This document shows positions 23,201 through 38,200 of a stretch of 64,000 bases of DNA, in pieces. The notes under the pieces are model-generated. The model had not been told where the DNA came from and did no database searches. It saw only the letters and a program-made list of their open reading frames with translations. Each line of letters starts with the position of its first letter. The stretch's first letter is position 1. Source of the DNA: Amblyomma americanum (Eukaryota > Arthropoda > Arachnida > Ixodida > Ixodidae); assembly GCF_052857255.1 (NCBI RefSeq), contig NC_135507.1:71497721-71561720 (forward strand), in the 5' to 3' direction. Position numbers and translations under genes: made by a program.

Positions 23201-26200
23201 TGAATGAAAATGTGCATTTCTGTTTATTCCAAGTTGGTTACGGTAGGTCTAATAGAACAGTTTTAATCTTTCTTGGCATCGTCTTGCCTGCAGGGTTTCT
23301 AAATTAGCTGTTTTGCAAAACGGCTGTCGGGGATGTTTTCCAGCTATAACAATTGTATATGAACCTGCGACATTTACGCCGGACATTCTCAAGTTTGGTG
23401 ATATTGATTTTGGTGTGCGGGTCCCGAACAACTGCCGCATATTCTAAAACTGGTCTAATGAAAGATTTGTATGCTAGTAGTTTGATTTCTGATGGGGATT
23501 TACCTAGGGTTCTCCTTAAATATCGAAGTTGCCTCGTAGCTTTATTTAGCGTATATGTTATGTGGTCGTTCTATTTTAAATCTGATGTGATTATGACTCC
23601 TAGGTATTTGTTTATATAATTCTGTATGGAGTATTCTATTTACTCTCCTTAAGAATGGAGTTCTTTAGGTGAAAGGGAGTATAGCCATGTTTGTGCTCCA
23701 TTTCTGTGGAGAGGGAAACGTTTAGTCCCTCTTTATGTGTCTTCATTCTGGACTCATTCTCACCACCATGATAGGACACAAATAGACTGGAAGCAGCTCA
23801 AGCCCTTGGCCTCTCCTTTCTTATGAATTAAGATAATGTTAGCATTCTTCCACGGTTCTGGTATGCTCAAAGTCATAAGGCATTGTATACAGGACGGCTA
23901 GTTTTTCTAGCAAAAATCTCTCTTCCATTTTTCAACAGATCTGTTACCTTATCCTCACCAGCTGCTTTTCCCCTATTTTTTTCCCTTGGAGGAGTGGCAA
24001 TACCAAGCAGCTCGACTTGAGAATGGTAGTTCTGAAGAGGACAATCCTGTACTTTACTCAATGATTAGGTGAAGGGAGCAGGAGCATTTTCCTTTGTACT
24101 CAATATCAATAAAGATTCAATGAAGGATTCAGCACGTGGAGACGCCTCTCATTAGTGTCCTTCTGTAAGGCGCGCTTTGATCAGGGAAACTTTTGAGCTC
24201 GAACTGTGAATGTGACAGACGTCGGGGTTAGTTATTAGGGGCATTAAATGCGTACATTTCTGCATTAAAGATAGTGCTTGAGAAGATGCCATGCATGCGG
24301 CCTGAATTGCTGTGGAATTCGCTCTCAGAATGAGTGCCCATGCAACCTGAAGTGGAGGGTAGAGAGAGGGCAGGTAGATACATTCTAGACAACACGAAGT
24401 GAACAAAGGAGAGGGGAGCCTCAGGGGGATTTGTCAATGTTTACTCGTCTTCACCCAGATGAAGACAAGTCTTCTTGTCGAACCATTGTCTAAGCACCCA
24501 TCTTCTCTCTACTTAAAAGATATTTAAAGAATGGCTGAGGTTCAAGTTGGCTGACTGAACCTGGTTGTAAGGAGTGAGAGCTCACTTGAGCATGGTTAGA
24601 CACACTTCTCAGCACCGAGAATCTGCCGGGCGGTCTGACTTAACCTGTTGTCGTCAATACAGTCGCTCTGCTGGGACCCCCCCGTGGCTCTTTCATGGCT
24701 CTGTGGAACACCAAGCAGTGCCTGTGCTTATATTTAGGTGAATGTGAGTCACGTGGGTAGGCTCAGCTGTGAGGCGAAGCCAGTGCAGTGTGGCGAGCCA
24801 CTGACGAGTCACGTGATTAGGTGCGCCTGCCGAGCGAGCCAGTGCCACCGGCTTCGCAACGCGGTAGCGAAGCCCGGTGAGTCGGTGCATGTCAAGCATC
24901 TGCTCTTCTTTGAAGGCCGTTTTCTCAGCGCCATATGAAGTTTAGCTTTGCATGCAAGAAGTGGGAACTATTTGCGCAATTGGATGCCATACTCTTAATG
25001 TCATACATCAGTCACTTGAAGCAATCTTACGAGCTATAAAAACTGTGAATAAGTGCCTGTCGTCGTCATAGGAGCAAAACAGGAACTGTGATGAATTCCA
25101 CTCTTCTGGTCTGGTGAACCTCTTTGCTTGGAAAGTGTAACGTAGACTACTTGCTCTGCTGCTGCTGCTGCAAAAAAAGGGAGGGCATTTGCACTGCCAT
25201 GCTGATCAAAAGTGCAGAGTTCGACTCCTGCACATGCTTGCCTCGCTCATGGTTACAGCTCAGTTGCCGCTGTTTTTCATGTGTCTGGGCCCAGGTGGAC
25301 GCAGTCCAGAGCAATCTGCTGCAGGAAAACGTGGAGGCGCTGCAGAGTCGCTCGGAGGCATTGGCTGAACGACTGCTAACAATCGAAGACCCCGAGCAGC
25401 ACGCTGAGCTGAGCGAGCGCAAGAGCCAGCTGGACAAGGAGGTGCGTCCGGCCACGCTTGGGTGCTGTTTGCCTGTGGGAGGAAAGTCTCCGACCACTTG
25501 GGCCACATGTGGGGAGAGTGGGAAACCCTGTGGTGCGGCGATGACTGAAGCTCTTCGACGAGAAAGCGGTTCTGTGAAGGAAGGCAGATGCGTATTCACT
25601 GAGGCCAGATGGCCATTTAGGCAGCCTCTGTGCTCTGTTGAATGTTCCTGTTCCTACGTGTTTTCATTGCACGCGCAATATTATAATAATAATTATAGTT
25701 TATTTTTATCACCATGCAGTGTTAGAGGGGATGGGGATAAAAGCGGTTAACGCTTGACAAGGTCCCCACCCCCATACAGCAAGTGGGCAGTGGCATGCGA
25801 CGGCAGTTCACAAAAAAAAAATACACAATCACCAATGTGTGTAGAAAATCAATAAGGGTTAAAGCAATAACAATAAAAGCAACAAAAAAGAAACAAAGAG
25901 CACTGTTATAAAGATTGTAAGAAGAGCAATGTTCAAAGTATGAATACTAGAAAAATGTGGTTTCAAAAATAAAGTAGTCGAGGAGGTCAGAGCTGCTAAT
26001 GTTTTCTATATCAATATTTGCAGCGAATAATCTATTCAGAAGTGAAGGAAGTTGAAATGTTACCATTTGGCGTCCATAGTTTGTTCTCACTACAGGTACT
26101 ACAAAGTGTGGTTTGCGACGGCGTGGGTATGTGCACTGAAATAACTGAATCGTGGCTAAGTCAGATATATTTGTTATGCATCTTTGTTCTATTTTACAGG

Positions 26201-29200
26201 TGCGCAATAGTTTATAAGCATACAAGTTGAAAACATTAATAATCTTGTGCCTGGAAAATAAGTGTTTAGTTGAGCATCTATGTGGCAAGTTATGAACAAT
26301 TCTCAGGGCCCTGTTTTCAAGAACGGCAAGTTTTTTCAGACTCGTTCGTGTAGCAGTACCCCATACTAATGAACAGTAGTTTAGATGTGAGCGAAATAAT
26401 GCACGATACAATAGAAGTTTTACCTTTTGTGGAAGACAACATTTAAAATGTCATAAATTCTATGGCTCGAGATGTCTTTAATGCTATATGATTTATGTGA
26501 TCGTCCCATAGCATATCTTCAGTGAATATTACACCAAACGATTTAAATGACTTTACTAACTCAATCTGGTCTCGGTAATAATGTAGTTCACCGAATTCGC
26601 TGCACTTTTTGTTTTTTGGTTGAAAAAGTATTGCCTTAGATTTTGTTGCATTAATTGAAAGAAGATTGTTATCGGACCACGTCTTTATTTTTTCCAGGAG
26701 TATGTTTGCATTTTCAAGTTACTTACTACCAGAACCATCGGATAAAAATAAACTGGTATCATCAGCATAAATTATAAAGCGAACGTTGTCATCCACACTA
26801 ATGATGTCGTTAATATACAGGTTGAAAAGCAATGGTCCATGAATACTTCCTTGGGGCACTCCGCAGGTGACTGTTCGAAGAGTTGACTTGTATTCATTTA
26901 TTTGGATTTACTGTTTTCTATTGGACAAGTAAGATTTAAGTAAGAATAACGCTGTACCTCTAATTTCATAACATTCAAGTTTTTTCAACAAGATGCTATG
27001 GTTTATGCAGTCAAATGCTTTGCTGTAATCTAAGAAAATTCTCAAGACCAGGTTCCTATTTTCAAAATTCCTCAATATATATTCCTTCTGGTGTAAAAGA
27101 GCAAGTCCGGTTGACCGGTTTTTTCTGAAGCCATACTGGCAGTCTGTAATTATGGCGTGTTTATTTAAAAAAGCTTTCAACTCGTTTAAGAATCAGTTTC
27201 TCGAACGCTTTAGAGAAGACGGGCAAAATACTAATTGGTCGATAGTTTCCAAAACTGTTTTTGTTTGCTTTTTTTGTATGTGACTGCTACCCTAGCAATC
27301 TGCATTCTTGCCGGGAAGGTGGAAGTTTCTATGCATAGGTTGTATATGTACTCTAATGGCGCAGCGATGATGTCGATGACATATTTAACTGGACGAATCT
27401 GGATATTATCCGCATCACACGAGGTACTGTTTTTTAGGTCACTAAAAGTTGACAAAATTTCTCTGGTAGAGACAGGTTCAAGGAACAAAGAAGGTGGGTG
27501 CCTGTCAATGAATATGCGAGATATATCAGCAGAGGGGTTCAACGCAGGAGTAAAATGCTTATTAAACTCTTCTGCGAGACGGTTACCTGTGTATTCTATG
27601 CCGTTGTTAGTAATTTTATCGGGGTTACCAGCCTGTGAAACGTCAGAGTCAAGTGAACGGATTTTACGCCAGAGTTTATCAGGGCGATTAGCTGTATCTG
27701 CGAAGTAGTTCTCGTAATACTTCAATTTTGCCACTCGTATGTCAGTTTAATTTATTTCTATACTTCTTTAAGCGGTCAAGAATAAGGAGATCTTTGGTGA
27801 GAATAAATAGCTGATACAGTTTGTGCTTTTCTTTAATACGCGTATACAGTTCGCGTGATATCCATGGCTTTCATATTGTTTTTGGTCGCCTCTTTAATTT
27901 TGAAACAAAGTATATGTTGTAAGCATGAATAAAGTTGTCTAGAAATAAGTCATAAGCGCTCTCCGCACTAGCCTCTTTGTATATAACGGACCAGTCCATG
28001 CCTAGAATATGCGCTCGAAATCTATCTAAAGCTTCTTCTGTTATATACTGACACATAACTTTCTCACGAGGGTCACGCTTCGGAACCTCCTTCTGGCAAA
28101 ACAAATATATGCCCATATGATCACTTATGTCACAGCATGTAACTCCTGAGTGAGTAAGTGGAGAATCAATATCTGTTAAGAATAAATCTATGCATGTTTG
28201 GGAATAGGGAGGGGAGTTGTACGGGTTGCTTTGGTTATCATATTTGTAAAGCTATAACATCTAAGTAAGACATCAGAATCCACACTGCTGCTCGTTGAAC
28301 ATGACATATCTATGTTAAAATTGCCTCCAATGATTATATCATATTTATTCCTAATTACAATGCCTAAATAAGATTCCATTATTTCAAGAAACATACCCAT
28401 ATCACCAGACAGTGGCCTGTACACCACAGACATTACAATGTTTCCTGATTTAACTGAAAAGATTTCAACGTCATCGAACAGGAAACACAAATCGTTTAAA
28501 ATTTCACACTGAAAGTGGGCATTAACAAGTATGCATACACCACCTCCACGAGAAGTTTTTCGATTCAAAGAAAATGTTGTAAATGAAGGCAATTTAAAGG
28601 TATCGCTGTCGGTCAGCCAGGTCTCCGATATCATAATTACATCGAAAGGGAAGCCAAAGCTACTTAATAAAATACAGAAGTCGTCTCGCTTGTTCCTGAC
28701 TGACCGAGCGTTCAGATGAAAACATTTAAGTATTGACGGGCTTTTCAAGTCCGAAGAAACGCTGCTACTGATTTCGCACGGGAGAGGGTACGCGTCCGGT
28801 GCCATCATGATACTATGTCATTGCATGCAACATTCACAAATGGTACCTATTCACGGCACAGGATCAACAAGGTCACTCTCATCTCGAATGATGTGTACAG
28901 AATCACCTTCCCTTTGGCGAACAAGCACCTTCCCGTTTGAGCACCAAACAAACCGGAAATTGTTTTTCTTAGCCCAATCTTTCGTTTGCAGAAGCAGCCA
29001 TTTCGTTCTTCGAGTCAGGTTTTCACACAAGTACATGTTTTTGCCTTTCTCCACCAGACATTTTCTTTTTTGAAGCCATTGGTCTCTTTGGGCTTGTCGT
29101 TGAAACCGCACAATAATGGTTGGTATCATCCATTTTTGCAGGAAGCCGGTGACATGCCTCAATGTCACTCTCACTAAGTTCTGCAATATTAATTTCTTTA

Positions 29201-32200
29201 GCCACTTCGTTCACTTTGGCTAGGAGGTCCTCATGCTCGGTTTTAGGAATGCCATGAATTTCTATATTCTTTTTCCTGCTTCAGAATTCCAGCTCATCCA
29301 AGTCGGTATTAAGCTGACAAAGTTGTTCTTCACATCGCATATTTTCAACCTGTGCCATTCTTTTCCGTAGGTGCGCGATTTCTTTTTCTTGGTTATCAAG
29401 ACACTTCATGATCTCATCAAAATGGTCGGACATTGTCAGGACGGATTGTTCAATGTTATCTACCTTATCTTTCAATGGCATTAGACTATCCAGTTTTTGG
29501 TTGAGCTGAAGAAAAGCAGCGGCCATGTCGAAAGGAGGAGCGTCGACAGTGGGGAGCATTTTTCCGCCATGAGCAGCTCCCGTTTTACATGTTAGACAGA
29601 AAAATGCTCTACGCGAACGAGCACTCAATGCTTTACCTGACTCAGGAATCCCGGAACAGCCTTGTACATGATAAGGATACTGACATTCTTTGCATATTAT
29701 GAGGTCATCAGGCGCATCACTTTTTTTTGCTGCAAGCAATGCAGACTTCGTCCATGTCCCCCATCAAGAACAGTCACATGAAACAACCGCATTACAACAC
29801 GTTTTGGCAGCAGCAGTGGCGTTAGAATAGGCCCACGGTGGCTAAATTAACAAGAAAGAATGCACCAACCTGGAAAATGTACAGAGGCGTGCAAGCCGTG
29901 TAAGTGCGTGTCCGTCGCTCGCCACCGCCACTGCCAAACTGCCGATAGCGGCGGCCGTGTCCAGCCGTCGTCGATGTCAGGAGCAGCACACTGTTGCTGG
30001 AACAACTTGATGACGGCCGATGCGTACAGGTGTCAAAAAGAATCCACTCTTAACCAATTTGCACAGTCTACACAGGCGGAAGTAGATTCCCGGGCGAACA
30101 GCCAGACAGTCAAAGCAGGAAAGGACCTGGAAAATGTACAGAGGCATGCAAGCCGTGTAAGTGCGTGTCCGTCGCTCGCCACCGCCACTGCCAAACTATA
30201 GCTTCATCATCAGCCTGACTATGCCCACTACAGGGCAAAGGCCTCTCCCATGTCTATCAAATTAACCCTGTCCTTTGCCAACTGCGGCTATGATGTCCCC
30301 GTAAACTTGGGTGACCACGTAAATTTCTGCTGCCACCTGCTACGCTTGTCTTCTCTTGTAATCCACTCCGTTACCCTTAAGGACCAGCGTTTATCTTGCC
30401 TTCGCATTACACACTCTGCCCAAGCCCATTTTTTTTCCTTGATTTTGACTAGGATGTCATTAACACGCATTTGTTCCTCACACACTGTGTCTGCCTCCAC
30501 TCTCTTAACATTACACCTATCAATTTTCTTTTCATAGCTCGCTGCAGTGTCCTTAACTTGAGCAGAACCCTCTTCTAGCCTCTATGTTTCTGCCCCGTAG
30601 TTGAGCACTGGTGAGATACACCTGTTGTATACTTTTCTCTTGTGAAATATTGGTAAACTGCCATTCATGATCTGAGAGAACCTGCCATATCTGCTCCACG
30701 CAATTCTTATTCTTCTAGTTATTTCTTTCTCATGATCCAGATCAGTGGTCACTACCTGCCCTAAGCAGACTTTGCTTTATCACTTCCAGCACCTCGCTGC
30801 CAATTGTGAACTGTTGTTCCCTTGGTTGACTGTTGAACATTAAATTCGTCCTCTACATGTTAATTTTTAGACCCGCCATACTGCTCTGCCCGTCTAACTC
30901 CTTGATCGTGCTTTGCAGTTCATCTCCTGGGTGACTCAGCAAGGCAGGGTCATCAGCGAATAGCAAATTACTTAAGTATTCTCCATTAACTCTTATCCCC
31001 AACTGTTCCCAATCTGGGCCTCGTAAATACCTTAGTAAATACCTTGTAGGCAATGGACAGTAAGCTGATCGCTCAATTTTTTTTAAGTCCTTGTTGTTTC
31101 GTTTCTTATGAATTAAGATTATGCTTGTGTTTTTCGAAGGTTCTGGTATGGTTGAGGTCATAAGGTGTTGCGTATACAGTCGGCTAGTTTTTCAGCACAA
31201 TCTCCCCTCTGTCCTTCAACAGATCTGCTGTTGCCTGATCCTCACCAGCTGCTTTTCCCCTTTGCATTGCTCCTAAGGCTTTCTTCACTTCCTGTTTCGT
31301 TAATGGTGGGATTTCCCATTGCTAACTGCTACTGCCTGTCTCATTAACATACTAATCTCATTAGCTACTCTATAGACTTTTGTAGAACTGTTTGGTTACT
31401 CTTTCTTATTCATATTGCTAATGGCATTGCCATCTTTGTCTCTAAATGCATACCTCTGGTTTTTACCTATGCATAGTTTCCTTTTCACCGCTTTTAGGCC
31501 ATGTCCATTCTTTAGAGCATGCTCAATTCTCTCTATTTCGAACTTCTTTATGTTGGCTACCTTGCACATAACTATAAACTTTTTTATCTCTGCCAGTTCT
31601 TTTCTGTCTGTAGGCTTAGATGCTTTTATGCTCTGACGGTCCTTAATCAGCTCTTTAGTTTCCTGAGATAGCTTGGTATTGCGTGGAACCATCCTACAGC
31701 CTACATCTACTGCACACTGCGATGATAGCTGTGAGATTATCATTCATGGTTTGAATGTTAAGATCGTCCTGCTCGGTCAAAACTGAATATCTGTTCTGCA
31801 GCAACATTCTGAATTCCTCTACATTACCTTTTACCACTAACTAGTTAATGGGCTTCCACTTCATTAATTTCTTCCATTTCTCTTCAAGTCTAAGCTAATA
31901 CGAGACCTTACCATTCTGGGTTGGCTACATTGCATCTTTCTGAAGACCTCCACATCCTGCACAACCCAATCAACCACAGTACATCCAACGGACATATGAT
32001 ATACATCCCGTTTTGGAGATATGAATATCCGTGGAAGATCCTTCGATCTCTGACGGATCTTCCACGGAAGTCCACCGGAGGCACATATGTAACTGGAACG
32101 ATCTCCCACTGACATCCGATCCAGATATCCCCCGCGTTTTTAATGAGGCAGTTCGCATTTCATGCCTTCTGAGCTTTCATAAAGCAGTCCTTGGTGATTG

Positions 32201-35200
32201 CAGCCAGTAATATATGTGGCAGTTCCCACAGGCTTTGATTTCGGGCATTCTGTGTGCTTTTGTACAAGTCCATGGGAACTGCCAGACATATTACTGTCTA
32301 CAATCAGCATATGTCCATCATTTGCCAGATATGCATGCCTCTATGAAGAAATGGCCACTAAGCAAAATATCAGTTTGAAGGCAATTTTATTAATGACTAT
32401 AAATCTGCTTTCAATCTTCAAGAAGAATTATTCAAGCTGGTCATAGCCGCAGAAGATTCATGCTATAGGAAGAGTTACTGTGAGCAGACAGTACTTTCAT
32501 GGTTGAACTTGGTAAAGGGATGCTCTGAAAAACAAATGAAAACACAAACACAATACTGCTACTAAAAGGTTCAGCCAATTTTTTAAGTGCGGGATACTGC
32601 AAGTGAAAAGTTAAGCGAAAGACAATACCAAGAGAATTTCATAATTTTAACCCAGCCTTGCCGCAACATACTAATGCTGCTCAGTGACGTGATAAGAGGT
32701 ACAGAAGCATTTACAATGCATATAGCACACAAAACAAAATCGGGGTAGTAGTCTACAATGCCACAGTGCCAACTGCAGCTTACAGAGGTATGTTACCTTC
32801 CGGTTGCAAAGGTCTGAAAAGGAGTGGAAAAACACGAGCAGGCAATTTTTTTCCAACCAGTTGCATTAGAAAAGATAATAGCACACTTATGTTTCCCTAT
32901 ATATTACTAAAATAGCATTCATTTCCCCTAATGATCCTGAAAATTTTTATCACTGTACAATTGCACTGCACAAAGCAAAGAAAAAAAAAGTGTCGATTGC
33001 ATGAGGAGAGGAAACTTGCAATGGAGTTCAAACTTACCTGCAGGCTGCTGCTTTACACTGCAGGATTTGTATAGGTCATAGGTCAGGCACATCTACACTG
33101 CATGGCCAAGGAAATAAAATATGAGAAAGCAACTTGTACCGTACTTTGTTAACATAACGTTAGATACCCATGACGTAGCAAAACATGATCTTTGCTGACA
33201 CTACCCTGCCCTCAAGGTTAACTGATAAACCAAGCATCCAGCACTAACAGTATATTTGATGATCCACAGCTCTGCCAGAGTAAGGGAGAAAGGTCTGCTC
33301 ACAATCCAGGGACATGTAGCTCTATGTGTTCCATATATGGTACTGCTACCTCTCTCAGCATTGAACCCTGTGGGCATGAACATGTTTGACAAAGCTGTAC
33401 CAATACAATGTATGAACTGACTGCACTCGGTGCGCAGCGATAAGATAAGAATGCGTGACTGATGTTCGCAAATTTCACAGCACACTTCAGCTCTCCTAAA
33501 CAATGCTACTGCACATTGCGAAGTACTGTGCAGTTGCAAAGTACCGTGCCGTAGATGTTTGGAAACATCCATTCGACAAGCCTAACATTGAAACACGTCG
33601 ATAAACTGTATAGGTAGACAACTTTTACATCATTTTCAACTTAACTGAGCTTTTCATGATATGGCGTCATTTATGCACCAGTACACTCCACACTCTGGCC
33701 AAATCTACACCGCAAAGGCAGTAATAAATATTATTCTTTCCGCGCTTGTCTTATTGCAGTTGAAGGGCAAGAGACAGGCTCGACGCTCTGGCTTCTGGAG
33801 CTTCGTGGTAGGCTCGCGAATGCGGGCAAACATGTTTGCGGCGGCTACCACATCGTAATTGTAACTTACACTCCAGCACAAACAAGTTGTGCAACAGAGT
33901 GTAATTGTGTTGCAGCGCTTCACTCATCGCACAGCAACATCCTCAAAGCAATTTTCAAGCACAGTTACTTACCTCGCAAGTGATAACACCACGCCACTTC
34001 TTTCATGCGAAGCAACAAAGCGTCGGCGTCTCAACAAGGGATCAGTTTGGTTTCACGAGAGGTTGAGGCACAGGAGAATGCGTTGTCGAGTGTATAGCTA
34101 ACACATCACATTTCCAGCGCGGCCAAGCAACCACACAACAAACACACTGCACTGTGTAGCAAAAATAAAGAATGAGGGAAGCACATCGCAACGAAAAACG
34201 ACGCAAAGACAACAAAGACCATGCCGGAACTGCTGATTGACAGATTGGATCAACCTTTAGGCCTATTGCCGCTATCGTTCTGCTGCGGCCCCTGGAAGGA
34301 GTTTTAGCTTTGATGGAAGGCTGCATCGCTGCATGCCTCGTTTATATCGGCGGAATGCTGGAGAAGAAAGGGGCATTAATTATTGAGCACTGGTGCCAGA
34401 AAGTCATGCAATTAAATCCACGTTCTTTCGTATGAACACAATATTAAACTAACTGCTGGTATGGAAATTTGATTGGCTGAATTTTGTCATTTGCAAAATA
34501 AAATACCTTTTAAATTTATTGCCTGAGGAAAACGAAATACATATGTGATGTAAGCTCAAATTCCTAAAGGGATATTCATGGATACCCGTAGGATGTCCAT
34601 CCGCGGATATCTGCCAGGCATTCGATAACAAGTGTCCATCATACATACTCTGAATCTTCAATGCTTATATCCGGATATGGACGTCCGCAGGGATGCTCTA
34701 CGGACATCCTCACCTCGCGCTGGAGATTCATATCTTAATCGGACGTACCACAGTTCTCCGTGGTTGACTGGGGATGCCAGGGTGAGCACATAGTATGAAG
34801 TCTATTTCATTTTTAGCCTGACCATTTGGGCTTTTTCATGTCTGCTTTCAGTCCTCTCATTAAGGTATTCATGATCCATAATTTACTCTTTTCTGAGAAC
34901 TCTACTAGCCCTCCTATGCCTGGTGCCTATGCCATAGTTGCTTACTGCTTCGTTTCCAACCTGCTTCTTGCCTACCTTCACATTGAAGTCGCCCATTGGT
35001 ACAATATACTGTGATTTTACTTTGTGAATTGCCGATTTCATGTCTTCATAGAAGCTTTCAACAATCTGGCCACCTTGGCTGGATGTACGTGCATAGGCCT
35101 ACACAACCTTTAGCTTGTACCTCTTATTAAGCATAATTACAATATCTTGCCACCCTTCTTTGATACTTTAGAAATTCAAATTGCCAGCTATGTCCTGATT

Positions 35201-38200
35201 GATGAGGAATCCCACACCTAGTTCTCATCTGTCTGCTGATCCACGATAGCACCGTATATATGCCCGCCGCTTGGTATTGTATGCACCTCATCTGCCTCAT
35301 ACGGCTCACTAAGCCCTGTGGAATCCCATTAATACCTGCAAGTTTCTTGGACAGCACTGCTAGGCTAGCCTCACTGGATAAAGTTCTAGCTTTAAATGTT
35401 GCCAGGTTCAGTTTTCAGTCATTCTGTCACAAATTTAGATTTTCTTTTGATGTTCACTGCATACGCAGTCAGTGCCCAATGCATTGATTGAGAATTTTAA
35501 GGCGGGAGGATCGTGCGATGGTTGCTTAGTAGCTACAATCAGATATAACTCGATAACGATGCGGTAAATGCCCTTCAAGGAAGGCCCTCCAGCCAGTGAC
35601 GTTGACCGATTCTTTCAACGTTATGGTTAACTTGGGGTCAGTTCCAAATCACACCGTTTGAATCCCCTGTCATGCTAGCTCGGTAGGCGATATGGCTATG
35701 AATTAACCAGGAGGTCGTGTTAATCAATCGGTGCCATTGGCCAAAGGGCCTCTTTTGAGATGCATTGCCGATTCATTTTTGAGGTGTTTCCACTACAGCA
35801 AGTGCCTTATAGAGCATCATTATAGTATGCATATCTTCAGGTGCTGTGTCCACATATGTGGACGCAACCTTAGAATTCTGCACTCTTACCATTCTGAATA
35901 TGTTTGTAAATAAGAAAAGATGGGCATCACGACATTCCTTGGCAGGGCGAGTAAATTGCTTTTATTTTGGCATCCTATCATTTCAAATGGTTGTGAATGA
36001 TGCAGTTTACCTTTAGGAGTGTGTCAATATGGTAATGTGTTAACTTCATGCCGATTTTCACTTTCCCTGACCAAGAAAAAGCGGCGCATTCACGAATGTG
36101 GACATGACACCTAGAAAATATCAGAGTTTTCGGCCCACTATGCGCCATTTTCTTGGGGCAAGTGTGGTACGAAATGGCCTTGCTTACAGGTGTTCAAAAC
36201 TGTGCTTCTATGGGGGAATGGTGGACTACTCGGGTGCTGAAGCGTTGTTCATAAAAATAGCGAATGGTTAAGCACCTCCAAAGAAGCGCGGTCGAACGAG
36301 CAATGAAGGCTCACAGATGGTCACAAAGAACCACCACTACGCTAAGCCACTGCTGACAAACAGTGCGCTGTGATCAGTGCCTAAGGTCATGGGTGTCTCG
36401 GACGGTCTTAGACCCCCACCAATACTGAAAAGGGATCTGGGAGCTCGCATGCTAGAATGTAGGCTGCTGAACCTGAAGCAAGAAACCATTTTTTATGCTT
36501 TCATCCTTGATGGTCAGAACATTTTTTCTGTATTGTTTTGAAAATTTTGCTCAGGTTTTTAGAAGGAGTCATTACAATGTTTTATAAAACCCAAGACGAA
36601 GAAAAGTATGAAGTGGCAGCAGTACGTAAAAGGGATGAAAAAGGGAAACCTATGCGCGCATGCCAAGAGTCATTTCAGAGCTAGCCGCTCGGCTCCAAGG
36701 CTGCGAAAAAATCAGCACACTGGTAGAGCATGCGGATAGTTTGCTTGAAGTCTGACATAAATTGAGTGAACAACAACCTTTAAAAATGATTTCTCTTTTT
36801 TGTAAAAATGGTGGGTAAAAGAGGCTGCAAAGTGCTTTCTCTCTCTTCCTCTCCACCTGCGCTCAGATCACTCAAGACCCGTTCGATTGAGCCATACTTT
36901 AAGCACTGGCTATGATGGAAGCAATCATTGGTCCCAACTTCTGAACTCGTTAATTACACAACGTCGTGAACGTAAAGGCTGCACATCTAAAAGCGACTTT
37001 CTATGCTGGAAATGCTGAATTTTTCTCTAGCTGTCATATGTAACAATCAGTTAAAAAAGGCAAGAAAATGTTGCAGTTTTGATGTTTGAGCAGAAAATAC
37101 GTTCAAATGGGAAAATTTTTGCATAATTTTTTGTACTTCATTTCTTTTTGGTCATGATTTATACAAAAAAAAAGATTTTTCCTTTCAGCAGATTTAATTG
37201 GTGCCTGAAAGGGATATAGGCATATACTACGCGTGTCATCTCAGCGTAACGAAGGTTTTAACAAAGAAGGGAGTGCCCTAGGCAAGTGTAAACAATGCAG
37301 TGCTATTGACATTCGTGTGGACTAGTCTGCATCATTTGTTGTTTTGCAATGCTAGTTCATTGGTTTAGACTTGCAAACTTTTTAAATATTTGCTTTAAAA
37401 GTAAGTGAATTTGAAAGCTGGCCGAAATGGTAGTAGCACGCTACTGTTTATGAAGCTTTTTATATTAGCCCTAAAAGAAAAGTTGCAAGATCCAAAACTA
37501 GCCACCTTACAGTGGTTCTGCCTGAGCACCCCAGACGCGATCTTAAAGAAGAAAATTCATTTATCTCATATCTCATGCCCAGTGCAAACAGAAATGCTGC
37601 TGGAGCCAGCCTTCTGGAAATAAATGGAATTTTGTCTCTCGCAGCATTTCTTGAAGTGCTCACGGGTTGGGAAGTCAGCAGGCAGCGTCATCTGTGGCCA
37701 CTCTCTTGTATCCTCTCTGCCTCCCTTTCATCCTTGCTTCTTTCATTCTTTTGCTTTTTATTTTCTATATGTTATTTTTCACTTTCTAGGTGGCTACCCA
37801 GCCTATAATCTTGTACTGTCGCACTCTCTCCGATTTGAATTTTTATAGCTACAGCTGTTAAGTGCTTGTTCCTGTGTTTCACGTCATAGTAGCAGTAGCA
37901 GTCATAGCAGTTGCTGTAACTGGTGGGAGTGTTGCCACCAGAATCATCCGGAGAACAGTTACTGTGGAAAGCGGAGGGTATCATAAGAGTGGAGGAATCC
38001 CCAATTGGACGGTGGTTACTGTGGAAGGAAGAGTATATGGCAAGATTGAAAGAAGGTGCAACTGGTAGGCGGTAGCCATGCGAAGAATAGTCACCTTGGA
38101 AAGGGGAGGGTTAGCATGGAAGGAAGAGGGTATGGCGAGCTCATAGGAAAGTGTAATGGGAGGTTGGTTGTCACAGGAGCTATCTGGAGGCTGGTAACAG

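Larger units (their letters stand above)
25678..30197 (-). mobile_element. CR1-like LINE, nearly full length, inactive
   Basis: A minus-strand element with a 5' leader (about 29756-30197), an ORF1, an ORF2 and a 3' UTR that ends in an ATTATTATT-type repeat near 25678-25700. Two open-frame proteins in this order, a PHD-finger ORF1 and the absence of RNase H fit the CR1/L2 group. ORF2 is broken by several stops and frame changes, and ORF1 by a frameshift in an A run. No target duplication was found. The 5' end abuts the tail of the RTE copy that starts at 30203. Confidence 0.85.

Noticed and set aside
25124..25750. 208-codon plus-strand open frame as a complete gene
   Set aside because: It is SNAPC4 exon 4 read through into intron on both sides. 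Splice sites at 25294/25295 and 25441/25442 and the family match explain the coding part.
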